Below, piece by piece: positions 1 to 8,477 of a stretch of 56,973 bases of DNA. How positions within the stretch are numbered: the stretch's first letter is position 1; the number at the start of each line of letters is the position of its first letter. Made by a program: the position numbers and the translations under genes. The DNA is taken from NCBI RefSeq assembly GCF_003226565.1, contig NZ_QKOE01000022.1, positions 1 through 56,973 on the forward strand, in the 5' to 3' direction. The notes beneath the pieces are model-generated. The model saw only the letters and a program-made list of their open reading frames with translations, was not told the DNA's origin and did no database searches. Origin of the DNA: Parazoarcus communis SWub3 = DSM 12120. Its GTDB lineage: Bacteria; Pseudomonadota; Gammaproteobacteria; Burkholderiales; Rhodocyclaceae.

Positions 1-2
1 AT

Positions 3-121
3 AAGTCTGACGACCATAGCTGCCTGGTCCCACCCCTTCCCATCCCGAACAGGACCGTGAAACAGGTACGCGCCGATGATAGTGAGATCCGCTCTCGTGA
101 AAGTAGGTCATCGTCAGACTT
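3..121 (+). rRNA. rrf: 5S ribosomal RNA
   Basis: The sequence folds as a 5S rRNA: the 5' end AAGTCTGACGA (3-13) pairs with TCGTCAGACTT (111-121), and the interior carries the conserved 5S blocks around GGTCCCACC, CCGAAC, GTGAAAC and CGCCGATGATAGTG. Being on the plus strand at the window start, it is the last gene of an rRNA operon whose 16S and 23S lie upstream of the window. The exact ends may differ by a few bases. A strong terminator follows about 10 bases later. Confidence 0.95.
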
Positions 122-130
122 AACCCATTC

Positions 131-174
131 AAAACACCCCAGTTCGCCCAAACGCAGACTGGGGTGTTTTACGT
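131..174 (+). terminator. Rho-independent terminator of the rRNA operon
   Basis: A perfect 13-bp stem AAAACACCCCAGT (131-143) / ACTGGGGTGTTTT (158-170) with a 14-base loop directly follows the 5S gene. The T-run that ends the 3' arm makes it a classic intrinsic terminator. Confidence 0.9.
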
Positions 175-200
175 CTACCACTCAGAAATCAAACATACAC

Positions 201-236
201 GTAAGCGCCCGGCAAACCGTAAGCGCCCGGCAAACC
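201..236 (+). repeat. Tandem 18-bp repeat resembling an IS66 terminal repeat
   Basis: GTAAGCGCCCGGCAAACC occurs twice back to back (201-218 and 219-236). The GTAA start and the GTAAGCG core match what is known of IS66-family inverted-repeat ends. The duplication could be two nested left ends or slippage. It lies about 60 bases before a short transposase-like reading frame, which supports a decayed insertion end. Confidence 0.6.
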
Positions 237-267
237 CATCTGCCCCCGGCGCGGTAGTGCGCTGAAG

Positions 268-300
268 ATCGTGTCCACCAATCCCGATAGTGGACACGAT
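268..300. repeat. 11-bp inverted repeat before the transposase remnant
   Basis: ATCGTGTCCAC (268-278) and GTGGACACGAT (290-300) form a perfect 11-bp hairpin around an 11-base loop. It overlaps the ATG of the small transposase-like frame. It may be a translational or transcriptional control hairpin of the old insertion element; no function is demonstrated. Confidence 0.7.
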
Positions 301-406
301 GGACGTCGTCATCGCGCGTCGCACCCGGCGCACGCACAGCGAAACCTTCAAACACTCGCTCATCTCGGCCTGCCGCGATCCCCGGCGGTGGCGGGCGTGG
401 CGCTAG
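299..406 (+). pseudogene. Truncated IS66-type TnpA (OrfA) fragment
   Basis: A 35-codon frame from ATG 299 to TAG 404 encodes a peptide containing RRTHSETFKHSLISACRDP, which resembles the N-terminal DNA-binding start of IS66/IS3-type OrfA transposase proteins (typically RRxHSxEFKxxxxxxC). It stops after about one third of a usual TnpA, and no other transposase parts follow. Together with the GTAAGCG repeat upstream it is read as the relic of one end of an IS66-family element left between the rRNA operon and the condensin-like operon. Confidence 0.5.
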
Positions 407-412
407 ACACCC

Positions 413-450
413 GAAAAAGAAAAGCCCGAACGCTTTCGGGTTCGGGCTAA
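413..450 (-). terminator. Terminator of the condensin-like operon
   Basis: The inverted repeat AGCCCGAAC (423-431) / GTTCGGGCT (440-448) with an 8-base loop is followed, read on the minus strand, by a T-rich tract TTTTCTTTTT. It lies about 110 bases after the stop of the minus-strand SMC gene and fits as its intrinsic terminator. Confidence 0.75.
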
Positions 451-555
451 ACAATGTGTTCGTCTTGTGCTCGCTCTCGGCAATCTGCTGAACTGGTCAA
501 GGCGTGCCCACTAGTGCCGCGGGGGTGTGCTGTCCAGAAAGCCCAGACGTCCTGC

Positions 556-3345
556 CTAGATTGCGCGGGTCAGTACGCCGATAGCCGGGGCCCAGTCTTC
601 TGTGGGTGGCTTCTTCCGGGTGACGAGCGTGAGTTGCGCAGGGGCGAAGACATTCGCGTTGTGCGTGACTGGTGTGGTTATCAGGTACTGCGCGCGCGTG
701 GCTCGCAGGAACGTGCCAACGCGGTCGATGTTGGCAACGTCCAGGTGGGCAAAGGGCTCGTCGATAAAAACGAAACCGCCTGGCCGGGCGTCGTCCATCA
801 GCAGCGCAATCAGCAGTATCAGGGATTTCATGACCTGTTGGCCGCCTGAAGCCTCGCCATCGTTCAGGCCTACCGCACCCTTCCGATCGAAGTCAAAGCG
901 TACCTCGAGACCGGCGGAGCCCAGCGAAACATCGTCGTTGTCCAGATGTGGCGGGGGGCAGTCAACATTGACGTTGGCAAGGTCACCCAGCGCCTTAAGA
1001 TTCTTGCCATATTGGCGGACTGTTGCCCGAAGTTTGGCGATGTATGCGGCACGGGCGTCGTCGGTATGGCGCCGCGCGGTTGCGCAGTATGCCTGACGGT
1101 CGGCGTAGTCCCGCTCGCGGCTGGTGAGATCGGCGGATAGCCTGTCCCTTAGCGTGAGTACCGTGCTGTCGGTTACCCAGTCACCCTCGTCAAGATGGCG
1201 GTGGAGGCGGTCCAGTTGCAGTCGCGCGCCACGCGCATCGCCGTACTTGTCAGCAAGCAGGGTCAGTTCGGCGTTGTTCAGCCATTGTGCAGGCATGCCA
1301 CGACGCCGGCGACGGAGTTTCATGATGCGTTGAGCTTGGGCGTGCCGGCGCGGGGCATGGTCACGCGCAATGTCGGCCAGACGAAGTTCAAGCGATTTCT
1401 GCTCGCGCAGACGACGATCCAGCTCGATTTCGATGCCACGCAGTTTCTCGACGATCTCGTCGAGCGCCCCCCGGGTTTCGGCGCGTAAAGCAATGCAGTC
1501 GGTCAAGGTCCGTCGTGCCTGCGGCAGTTCTGCTTCGGCAGCACCGTATTTTTCAGTGTTGGCAGCGAGCAGTTGTGCCGACTGGAGTCCGAGCAGACGT
1601 TGCCGGATGCTGGCCAAGTGATCGCCCGCCTGATCGAGCTTTGGGCGTAAAGCCTGTAACTGCCTGTCGAGTTGGGCGATTTCATCTTGCAGCTCAGTCA
1701 GGCGGGACTGGCGCGCGAGTTCGCCGAAGTGAAACTCCTGTGGCCGTCCGAGGTGCCGGGCACCACGGCGTTCGCGGTGATATCCGTCACGCGTGATCCA
1801 TTCCTGCTCGCGAGGGAGGTTGCGTGCGGCCTCGGCACTCTCTACCCTGCGAATGCGGTTGAGAAGATCGCTGAGCCAGCGTGGTACCGGGGCAGAGAAA
1901 TCGACCACTTCAGCCAGGCTCATTGGTTTGGGCGGTGGTGCCGTTTCGCGCTCGGCAACGATGAAGTGCCGGAAACGCTCGCGCTCGCCCACTGCCCAGG
2001 CCGCATGACGGTCCGAGTCGCGTTCGAGCAGCAGCAGGTGGCGATAGGGGCGCAGAATGGCCTCGACGGCAGCCTGCCACGCGGGGTCGATGACTTCGAT
2101 GACTTCGGCAAGTCCGACATGGCCGATGCCTTCGGCGCCCAGGGTGACACGGAAGCGATTCACTTCGGCATCGCCCGGGGGGCCGCTCCGCAGGCGCGCG
2201 CTGCGAAGCTGCTCGGACTTGTCCTCGAACGCTGCGATCAGCTCGCGCTCCTTGCGGCGCAGGGTGACCAGCGCTGCATCTGCTTCTTCATGCGCTTTCT
2301 CGAGTGCCACCGCATCAGCGCCGTGCTCGTTGGCTAACTGAGCACGCAGGTTGTCACGTTCTGTCAGCAGCTTCTCAAGGTCGCGTACGCGGTCATGAGC
2401 TGTCAGGTGCTGCTGTTCGGCAGCCTTGTCCTGCAGCTTCAGACGTGTGCGCTCCGCCGTGGCGGCGTCCTGTTCTGCCCGGATAGCGTCAAGGCGGCTG
2501 CGGGCTTCGCGTTGTTCGATCTGCTTGTCGGCACGCTCACGGTTCAGCCGCAGCAATTCGCTACGCTCGGTCTCGATCTCCCGTGCGAGTTCGGCGCATT
2601 CCAGCCGTGGCACGATTTCCGCCTCGAGCGAGTGGATTTCGTCGCTGAGTTGCTTCCATTCCAGGAAACGGTCGGCCTCCAGGCGCTTGGTTTCGGACTG
2701 GGCGCGCAGGCGGTCGAGGTCCACGCCAAGTGACTCCAGTTCGCGCTCGGCATTCTTCTGTTCTTCGCGGGCGGCGTCGTAGTTGTCGAGCACCTCCTTG
2801 TCACCGAACACGTCGAAAACCAGTTCGAGCAGCGCTTTCGGTGAGTATTCGCACAGTTTGTCGGTGTCACCTTGCTCCAGCGACAGTACCTTGGCAATGG
2901 CCGGCGTCAGCCCACCCCAGGCAAGACGGGTCTGATAGTCGCGCAGCCCTGTCCACTCACTGGCTTTCTCCAACTCCTCGATTGGCAGGTTGCCGTCAAC
3001 GATGGCGTAATCGCGGGTCCATTCGCCACCCGCCTTGCGAATGCGGCAGGCCAGCGTGACCTCGTCCTGCAGGCAAGGGAAGAAAGGGCGACGACCATTG
3101 CTGCCCGGGATGTTTGCGACGACCGCGCGGATCCAGGCAAAGCTGCGATCGGCCCGGCGGACATAGCGACGGAAGTCGCGTTTGCCAGAGCAGCGCAGAG
3201 CGAACAGGGTGCGCATGGCGTCAAGCAATGTGGTCTTGCCGGAGCCATTCGGGCCGACGATGGTGATGATCTGCGCATCCAGCGGCAGGCTGAAGCGGCG
3301 CCAGTAGTCCCAATGAACGAGTTCGAGCGTCTTGATGTGGAACAT
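556..3345 (-). CDS. SMC-like condensin ATPase (MksB/JetC/MukB type)
   Basis: The 929-residue protein has a Walker A motif GPNGSGKTT near residue 31, a long heptad-rich coiled coil on both sides of a central hinge-like region, and a C-terminal ATPase half with the signature ASGGQQ and Walker B GGFVFIDEPFAHLD. This is the layout of SMC proteins that bridge or extrude DNA. With the two upstream genes it forms a kleisin-KITE-SMC trio of the MukFEB/MksFEB/JetABC kind, in the usual gene order. It is shorter than typical MukB or JetC proteins (about 1100-1500), so the coiled coil is reduced. The preceding gene ends only 5 bases before its ATG. No JetD/MksG topoisomerase-like nuclease is adjacent, so anti-plasmid Wadjet function is not supported; chromosome organisation is the likelier role. 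Confidence 0.8.
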   Translation of the reverse strand: MFHIKTLELVHWDYWRRFSLPLDAQIITIVGPNGSGKTTLLDAMRTLFALRCSGKRDFRRYVRRADRSFAWIRAVVANIPGSNGRRPFFPCLQDEVTLACRIRKAGGEWTRDYAIVDGNLPIEELEKASEWTGLRDYQTRLAWGGLTPAIAKVLSLEQGDTDKLCEYSPKALLELVFDVFGDKEVLDNYDAAREEQKNAERELESLGVDLDRLRAQSETKRLEADRFLEWKQLSDEIHSLEAEIVPRLECAELAREIETERSELLRLNRERADKQIEQREARSRLDAIRAEQDAATAERTRLKLQDKAAEQQHLTAHDRVRDLEKLLTERDNLRAQLANEHGADAVALEKAHEEADAALVTLRRKERELIAAFEDKSEQLRSARLRSGPPGDAEVNRFRVTLGAEGIGHVGLAEVIEVIDPAWQAAVEAILRPYRHLLLLERDSDRHAAWAVGERERFRHFIVAERETAPPPKPMSLAEVVDFSAPVPRWLSDLLNRIRRVESAEAARNLPREQEWITRDGYHRERRGARHLGRPQEFHFGELARQSRLTELQDEIAQLDRQLQALRPKLDQAGDHLASIRQRLLGLQSAQLLAANTEKYGAAEAELPQARRTLTDCIALRAETRGALDEIVEKLRGIEIELDRRLREQKSLELRLADIARDHAPRRHAQAQRIMKLRRRRRGMPAQWLNNAELTLLADKYGDARGARLQLDRLHRHLDEGDWVTDSTVLTLRDRLSADLTSRERDYADRQAYCATARRHTDDARAAYIAKLRATVRQYGKNLKALGDLANVNVDCPPPHLDNDDVSLGSAGLEVRFDFDRKGAVGLNDGEASGGQQVMKSLILLIALLMDDARPGGFVFIDEPFAHLDVANIDRVGTFLRATRAQYLITTPVTHNANVFAPAQLTLVTRKKPPTEDWAPAIGVLTRAI

Positions 3346-3350
3346 GTGGC

Positions 3351-4061
3351 TCAGCCTTCAGTGTCTTCGGGATCTTCGTCGGGCAGGTGGTCTGCCAGAT
3401 CGAATGCATTGGCGTGCGGTAGCGAGTGACCAGCTTCGGTCAGGACGTCGGCCAGTGTGCCGTGGATGATGCGGTCGGCCAGCATGCGGTAATCGAGGGC
3501 GACGTCGAGCAGCGGTCCTTCCAGGATCACGCCATTGCGTCGCTCGATGAAACCCAGGCGGGCGAGCTTGCCAAGCATGAAGTTGCGCACCTTGGTCTTG
3601 CCGCCGAGGCGTCCGCCAAAATCGGCAATCAGTGAGGCCTCTGACAGTCCGGCGGAGACACTGTCGCCATGTGCGACCGGCTTGTCGGTACCAAACAGGT
3701 CGGCCTGACCATCATCATCGAGTTCGCGGCGGGTGACCTGGCGTTCGCGTTTGGGTAACACGATCAGTGCCCAGACGATGATCAGCAGCGCGATCTCGTC
3801 ACGGGTCAGGCCTAGATTGCTGGCTGCGTATTCACGGCTGGCGCCAAAGACCGGTTCATGCATGTCGGCCGCCAGACCGACGGCGACATGCGCAGCATAA
3901 GGGTTGTCGAGCAGACGCAGGCCGACTGCGCCCAGGCGACGGTCCAGGTCCTGGCGGAAGGTCTCGTCCACCAGGGCTCGCCGCACCAGACGATCATTAC
4001 GTGGTAGCCAGCGATGGTTGATCAGGCGGGCGGTCAGGGTTTGCAGTTCGTGTTCCATCAT
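3351..4061 (-). CDS. MukE/MksE/JetB-like condensin subunit
   Basis: This 236-residue protein starts at ATG 4061, overlapping the stop of the kleisin-like gene by ATGA, and ends 5 bases before the SMC gene. It has no enzymatic motif. Its size, acidic C-terminus (LPDEDPEDTEG) and position between a kleisin-like gene and an SMC gene fit the winged-helix MukE/MksE family, which binds the kleisin and stabilises the SMC complex. The assignment rests mainly on context and length. A second start (Met at 4058) is adjacent and cannot be excluded. Confidence 0.65.
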   Translation of the reverse strand: MMEHELQTLTARLINHRWLPRNDRLVRRALVDETFRQDLDRRLGAVGLRLLDNPYAAHVAVGLAADMHEPVFGASREYAASNLGLTRDEIALLIIVWALIVLPKRERQVTRRELDDDGQADLFGTDKPVAHGDSVSAGLSEASLIADFGGRLGGKTKVRNFMLGKLARLGFIERRNGVILEGPLLDVALDYRMLADRIIHGTLADVLTEAGHSLPHANAFDLADHLPDEDPEDTEG

Positions 4062-5347
4062 TGCTCCGCGTCGGGGGCGGGAGAAGGGCTGAGGGTCGGG
4101 CAAACCTCGCCCGCCGTGATCAGCGCAATTTCGTCTTCGTTGACCTCGACCAGTCGGTCGCTGAACGACACGGTCAGAGGCAGGCGCATGAAGGCGCCGA
4201 TCGGTCCGTCGGCCGGGCTGGCATCTTCGCCGTCCGCAAGGAGGGCGAGCAGCGACAGGCGGTAGCTGGCGGGGGCGAATCCACCGCCGCCGATCATCTG
4301 TTGCAAGGGCACGGCTGTCTGCAGTTTGTCGAGGCGGGCGCCGAAGTGTTCCAGCAGGCGCAGGTCTTCGTGTTCGGGCGCGATTGACGGCGGGGTGTTC
4401 TCGGCGGCCGGCAGGCTGGTGTCCAGCGCGGTCTGTTGATTCTGCCCGGAGAGTGCCGCTTCGGCACGGTCCAGCAGTTCGTGTCCGCCTGCAAGCAGCG
4501 CGGGGGCAGGCGAGGCATCGAGTGCGCCGACGACCAGCTCGGCCAGGCGGGATGCGTCTTGCTGGCGTAGCCAGGCAGCAACGTCGGACGAGGAGATGCC
4601 GGATCCTCCCAGCGTGACCCGCTGGGTTTCGATCTTGTTGAGTGCGCGCTGGAAGGCGGCGTCCACCCGCGCCAGCCGCGACTGTGCAAGGCCGATCCGC
4701 TGAGCGACACGGGCAATCTCGAAATCGACTTCCGGGTCGGCCAGCAGTTCGCGCAGGAGGGTGGTTCCACGTTCGATCCACCGACCGTTGGCCTTCAGGC
4801 GGCTGCGTGCCGTGACGATGCGGAATTCCGAGCCGGAAGCGATGGCCTCTTCGAAATGCCAGGTCAGGTCATTGAGCTTGGACAACAGATGGCTGAGCGC
4901 CTCCGGCGTGATGTTGCCAGTGGCGGACAGCCCCGCGAGTTGAGCGGTCAGGAAACCCAGCTCGGCGTCTTCTTCTGCGCTGAACTGCAGCAACATGCCG
5001 AGTGCGGCGACTGCATTGCGGCCAAGGTCGGACAGGTGGTACAGGCCGTCGTCGGCAAAGGCCAGCAGGTCATGGTCACGAAGGCGCTTGAGCACCGTCT
5101 CGAGCTTGACCGGATCCAGGTAGGCAAAGCGGCGGCGCAGGGTTTCCGGCGTCCATCGTGGCGCTTCGGATTCCTGGCCGATCTCGCGCAGTACCAGAAG
5201 GCGTAACAGGACTTCGGCATCCGAGCCGCGGAACAGTGAAATGAAGGTGCCGACGATGCCGCGTGCGGCCATCAACGGACCGAGTTCGGGGACATCGTCG
5301 GCTGTGACGCCGTCAGCGAGGAAGGCAGTGAGATCGATGTCGGTCAT
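4058..5347 (-). CDS. MukF/MksF/JetA-like kleisin
   Basis: A 429-residue protein that is first in the three-gene condensin operon. Its N-terminal 120 residues look like winged-helix repeats (around LRDHDLLAFADDGLYHLSDL), followed by a helical middle and a C-terminal region that would contact the SMC head. Kleisins of the MukF/MksF/JetA class link the two SMC heads and recruit the MukE-like subunit. The downstream MukE-like gene overlaps its stop by four bases, implying coupled translation. No convincing promoter was seen in the 130 bases between it and prfB. Confidence 0.65.
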   Translation of the reverse strand: MTDIDLTAFLADGVTADDVPELGPLMAARGIVGTFISLFRGSDAEVLLRLLVLREIGQESEAPRWTPETLRRRFAYLDPVKLETVLKRLRDHDLLAFADDGLYHLSDLGRNAVAALGMLLQFSAEEDAELGFLTAQLAGLSATGNITPEALSHLLSKLNDLTWHFEEAIASGSEFRIVTARSRLKANGRWIERGTTLLRELLADPEVDFEIARVAQRIGLAQSRLARVDAAFQRALNKIETQRVTLGGSGISSSDVAAWLRQQDASRLAELVVGALDASPAPALLAGGHELLDRAEAALSGQNQQTALDTSLPAAENTPPSIAPEHEDLRLLEHFGARLDKLQTAVPLQQMIGGGGFAPASYRLSLLALLADGEDASPADGPIGAFMRLPLTVSFSDRLVEVNEDEIALITAGEVCPTLSPSPAPDAEQ

Positions 5348-5477
5348 GGAATGCGAGACCGGGCCTGCGCGCGGCAGGTCCGCGGCAGGGCTCGGCGCTG
5401 TTCAGTGAATCAACGGCGCGGGTCGATGACTTGGCTGGATGTCTCACCCGCGTCCGCCGCGATCCGGGCACCAGGGC

Positions 5478-6582
5478 TCAGACGCCCTGTTTGAGACTGG
5501 CTGCGATGAAGTCGTCAAGGTCGCCATCGAGCACCGCCTGGGTATTGCCAACCTCGTAGTTGGTGCGCAAGTCCTTGATGCGAGACTGGTCGAGCACATA
5601 AGAGCGGATCTGGTGCCCCCAGCCGATGTCGCTCTTGGTGTCTTCCAGCTTCTGCTGTTCAGCCTGCCGTTTGCGCAGCTCGAGTTCGTACAGCCGTGCC
5701 TTCAGCATCGACATGGCCTCGGCCTTGTTCTTGTGCTGTGAGCGGTCGTTCTGGCACTGCACCACCGTATTGGTGGGTACGTGGGTGATCCGCACCGCAG
5801 AGTCGGTCTTGTTGATGTGCTGCCCACCGGCGCCGGACGCGCGGTAGGTGTCGATGCGCAGGTCGGCCGGGTTGATCTCGATCTCGATCGAATCATCCAC
5901 TTCCGGAAACACGAACACCGAGGTGAAACTGGTGTGGCGGCGGGCGTTGGAGTCGAAGGGCGACTTGCGGACCAGCCGATGGATGCCGGTTTCGGTGCGC
6001 AGGTAGCCGTAGGCATACTCGCCGCTGACCTTGATCGTGCAGTTCTTGATGCCGGCCACTTCACCTTCGGTCTCTTCCATCAGCTCGACGGTGAAGCCTT
6101 TTTTCTCGGCGTAGCGCAGATACATGCGTTCCAGCATGCCGGCCCAATCCTGGGCTTCGGTACCACCGGCACCGGCCTGGATTTCGATGAAGCAGGCATT
6201 CGGATCCATCGGATTGCTGAACATGCGGCGGAACTCGAGTTTCTCCACCGCGCCGGCCAGCTCGCCCAGGTCGGTTTCGACCGCCTCGAAAGTGTCATCA
6301 TCTTCCTCGGCTTCAGCGAGGTCGAATAGATCCTTCAGATCGGTGGATTGCTGCTCGATGTTCTGCAGCGTCAGCACGACTTCTTCGAGCTGGCGCTTCT
6401 CCTTGCCGAGTTCCTGGGCGCGTTCGGCGTTGTTCCAGACCGACGGGTCTTCCAGGGCGAGATTGACTTCTTCGAGCTTCGATGCTTTCACATCGTAGTC
6501 AAAGATACCTCCGGAGTTCGCGACCGCGGGCGGCGAGGTCGGCGAGTTTTTCGGCGATGGCGTTCTTGCGTTCGGCTTCCAT
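5478..6582 (-). CDS. prfB: Peptide chain release factor 2 (programmed +1 frameshift)
   Basis: RF2 releases nascent protein at UGA and UAA. The frame begins at ATG 6582 ([16 protein letters not shown]), runs 27 codons to an in-frame TGA at 6501-6499, and continues in the +1 frame from GAC (6500-6498) to the stop at 5478, giving 367 residues. The codon-recognition tripeptide SPF (in [13 protein letters not shown]) and the peptidyl-hydrolysis motif GGQ (in [11 protein letters not shown]) are present. The CTT-TGA-C slip site behind an internal Shine-Dalgarno matches the known RF2 autoregulatory frameshift. It is transcribed in the same direction as the condensin genes downstream. Confidence 0.96.
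6498..6516 (-). promoter_or_regulatory. prfB programmed frameshift element
   Basis: On the minus strand the sequence reads CTCCGGAGGTATCTTTGAC. GGAGG acts as an internal Shine-Dalgarno, CTT is the slippery codon and TGA the stop that is bypassed when RF2 is scarce. Both the spacing and the CTTTGAC core match the conserved element of bacterial prfB. Confidence 0.93.
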
Positions 6583-6782
6583 GTACGGCTCCGGGGATAA
6601 TGCGGAAAACCGGGCATTATACCTGCTGGATGAGGGTCTGCCGCGTTTCCCAAACCAGGGCGAAGGCATCGCAGGCGCCCGACGGTCTCGTCGTGACGCG
6701 CACTCCGGATGGCGCATGACGCGGATGGGCGTCACGGGCGTGGCAGCGTTAAACTGATCGGGACGAAGCTCTCAATGACCCG

Positions 6783-7181
6783 ATGTCCATGGACCTCACG
6801 ACGCCCGCCCTGCTGTTCCCCGCCATTTCGCTGCTATTGCTTGCCTATACCAACCGCTTTCTGACCCTGGCGCAGGTCATCCGTCAGTTGCACGCTTCGC
6901 CGGAGCATGGCAGCGGGGTGGTGATGAGGCAGATTCCGGGTTTGAAACGGCGCATCCAGTTGATCCAGTACATGCAGAGTTTCGGCGTGCTCAGCTTCTT
7001 GCTGTGTGCCCTGTCGATGCTGGCCTTGTTCCTGCATGGCGAGGCGGCAGGTCAGGCGCTGTTCGGCGCCAGCATCATCGCGCTGGCGGTTTCCCTGGTG
7101 TTGTCGCTGGTAGAGGTGTTGATCTCCACCAACGCCTTGTCCATCGTGGTTGAGGACCTGGAGCGCACTGGCAAGTCGTAG
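6783..7181 (+). CDS. DUF2721-family membrane protein
   Basis: A 132-residue protein with three predicted membrane segments: PALLFPAISLLLLAY near residue 9, a middle segment around FGVLSFLLCALSMLALFL, and LFGASIIALAVSLVLSLVEV. The order and the C-terminal tail (VVEDLERTGKS) match the uncharacterised DUF2721 family, whose role is unknown. It is divergent from prfB and convergent with codA, 18 bases away. A second start two codons in is possible. Confidence 0.75.
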   Translation: MSMDLTTPALLFPAISLLLLAYTNRFLTLAQVIRQLHASPEHGSGVVMRQIPGLKRRIQLIQYMQSFGVLSFLLCALSMLALFLHGEAAGQALFGASIIALAVSLVLSLVEVLISTNALSIVVEDLERTGKS

Positions 7182-7199
7182 CCCTGTGTGGTGCATGGG

Positions 7200-8477
7200 T
7201 CAGCGTGCCAGCCGCCAGTCCAGCTGCGCTGGTCGGCCTGGCAGGTTCAAGGTAGCGCTTGCCGGCGGGCTGTGTGCGATCACCTTGCCCGCACGCCAGA
7301 CGCGCAGCCGGGTCGCGCCAAGGCGTATTGCCTCCACCGGATCGGTGGCCTGCAGCAGCACCAGATCGGCCTTGCATCCCGGGGCGATGCCATAACCCTC
7401 CAGGCCCAGGATGCTGGCGGGTGTGCTGGTAACGGCATCGAAGCACTGGCGCATCGCGGCCTGCCCGGTCATTTGCGCCACATGCAGACCCATGCGTGCG
7501 ACTTCGAGCATGTCGCCGCTGCCCAGCGGATACCACGGGTCCATCACGCAGTCGTGGCCGAAGGCCACCGGCACGCCGGCGGCCAGTAGTTCCGGCACCC
7601 GGGTCATGCCACGACGTTTGGGGTAGCTGTCGTGGCGGCCCTGCAGGGTGATGTTGATCAGCGGGTTGGCCACCGCGGCGACACCGGCTTCGCGGATCAG
7701 CGGGATCAGCTTCGAGACGTAATAGTTGTCCATCGAATGCATCGAGGTCAGATGCGAGCCTGTCACCCGGCCATGCAGGCCGAGACGCTGGGCGTGAAAG
7801 GCCAGCGTCTCGATATGGCGGGACAGCGGGTCGTCGCTCTCGTCGCAATGCATGTCCACCCGCAGACCACGTGCAGCGGCCAGTTCGCAGAGGATGCGCA
7901 CCGATTCTGCGCCGTCGTTCATGGTGCGCTCGAAATGAGGAATGCCGCCGACAACCTCCACACCCAGGTCGAGCGCACGTTTCAGCTTGTCGAGCGCGCC
8001 AGGGCTGCGCAGTACGCCGTCCTGGGGGAAGGCCACCAGTTGCAGCTCGAGCCAGGGGGCGACCCGTCGTTTGACTTCGAGCAGCGCCTCGACGGCGAGC
8101 AGGCGCGGATCGCACACATCCACATGCGAACGGATTGCCAGTAGACCGCGTGCAACAGCCCAGTCGCAATAGGCCATGGCACGCTCGATGACCGCCTCCT
8201 GGGTGAGGTGGGGCTTGAGTTCGCCCCACAGCGCGATACCTTCCAGCAAGGTGCCTGATTGGTTGACCCGCGGCAGGCCGTAGGACAGTGTCGAATCCAT
8301 GTGGAAATGGGCGTCGACAAAAGGCGGGCTGAGGAGTTGGCCTGCGGCGTCGAAGTCCTCGGCGGCCTCTGCCTGAAGGGCGGGTTCGACTGCAACGATG
8401 CGGCCTTCGGTGATACCGACGTCGATATTGACGCGGCCATCGGGCAGATTGGCATTGCGGACGATCAGGTCGAGCAT
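7200..8477 (-). CDS. codA: Cytosine deaminase (amidohydrolase)
   Basis: The 425-residue protein fits CodA, which deaminates cytosine to uracil and ammonia. Metal-binding motifs of the amidohydrolase barrel are visible: FVDAHFHMD near residue 60, RVDMHCDESDD in the middle, HLTSMHSM and the C-terminal FGHDCVMDPW with the catalytic aspartate. Start 8477 was chosen because it gives [14 protein letters not shown], the normal N-terminus; it overlaps the end of rutR by 13 bases. As the last gene of the urc operon it would feed uracil into the pathway encoded upstream. Confidence 0.9.
   Translation of the reverse strand: MLDLIVRNANLPDGRVNIDVGITEGRIVAVEPALQAEAAEDFDAAGQLLSPPFVDAHFHMDSTLSYGLPRVNQSGTLLEGIALWGELKPHLTQEAVIERAMAYCDWAVARGLLAIRSHVDVCDPRLLAVEALLEVKRRVAPWLELQLVAFPQDGVLRSPGALDKLKRALDLGVEVVGGIPHFERTMNDGAESVRILCELAAARGLRVDMHCDESDDPLSRHIETLAFHAQRLGLHGRVTGSHLTSMHSMDNYYVSKLIPLIREAGVAAVANPLINITLQGRHDSYPKRRGMTRVPELLAAGVPVAFGHDCVMDPWYPLGSGDMLEVARMGLHVAQMTGQAAMRQCFDAVTSTPASILGLEGYGIAPGCKADLVLLQATDPVEAIRLGATRLRVWRAGKVIAHSPPASATLNLPGRPAQLDWRLAR

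Noticed and set aside
3351-4781. The long 476-residue reading frame that contains the MukE-like gene
   Set aside because: The first 240 residues are an Arg/Pro-rich shadow of the kleisin gene; only the part from 4061 has the expected composition and overlap.
556-5347. Calling the condensin-like trio a Wadjet defence system
   Set aside because: No JetD/MksG gene is adjacent, and the SMC length does not match typical JetC, so only a condensin-like function is supported.
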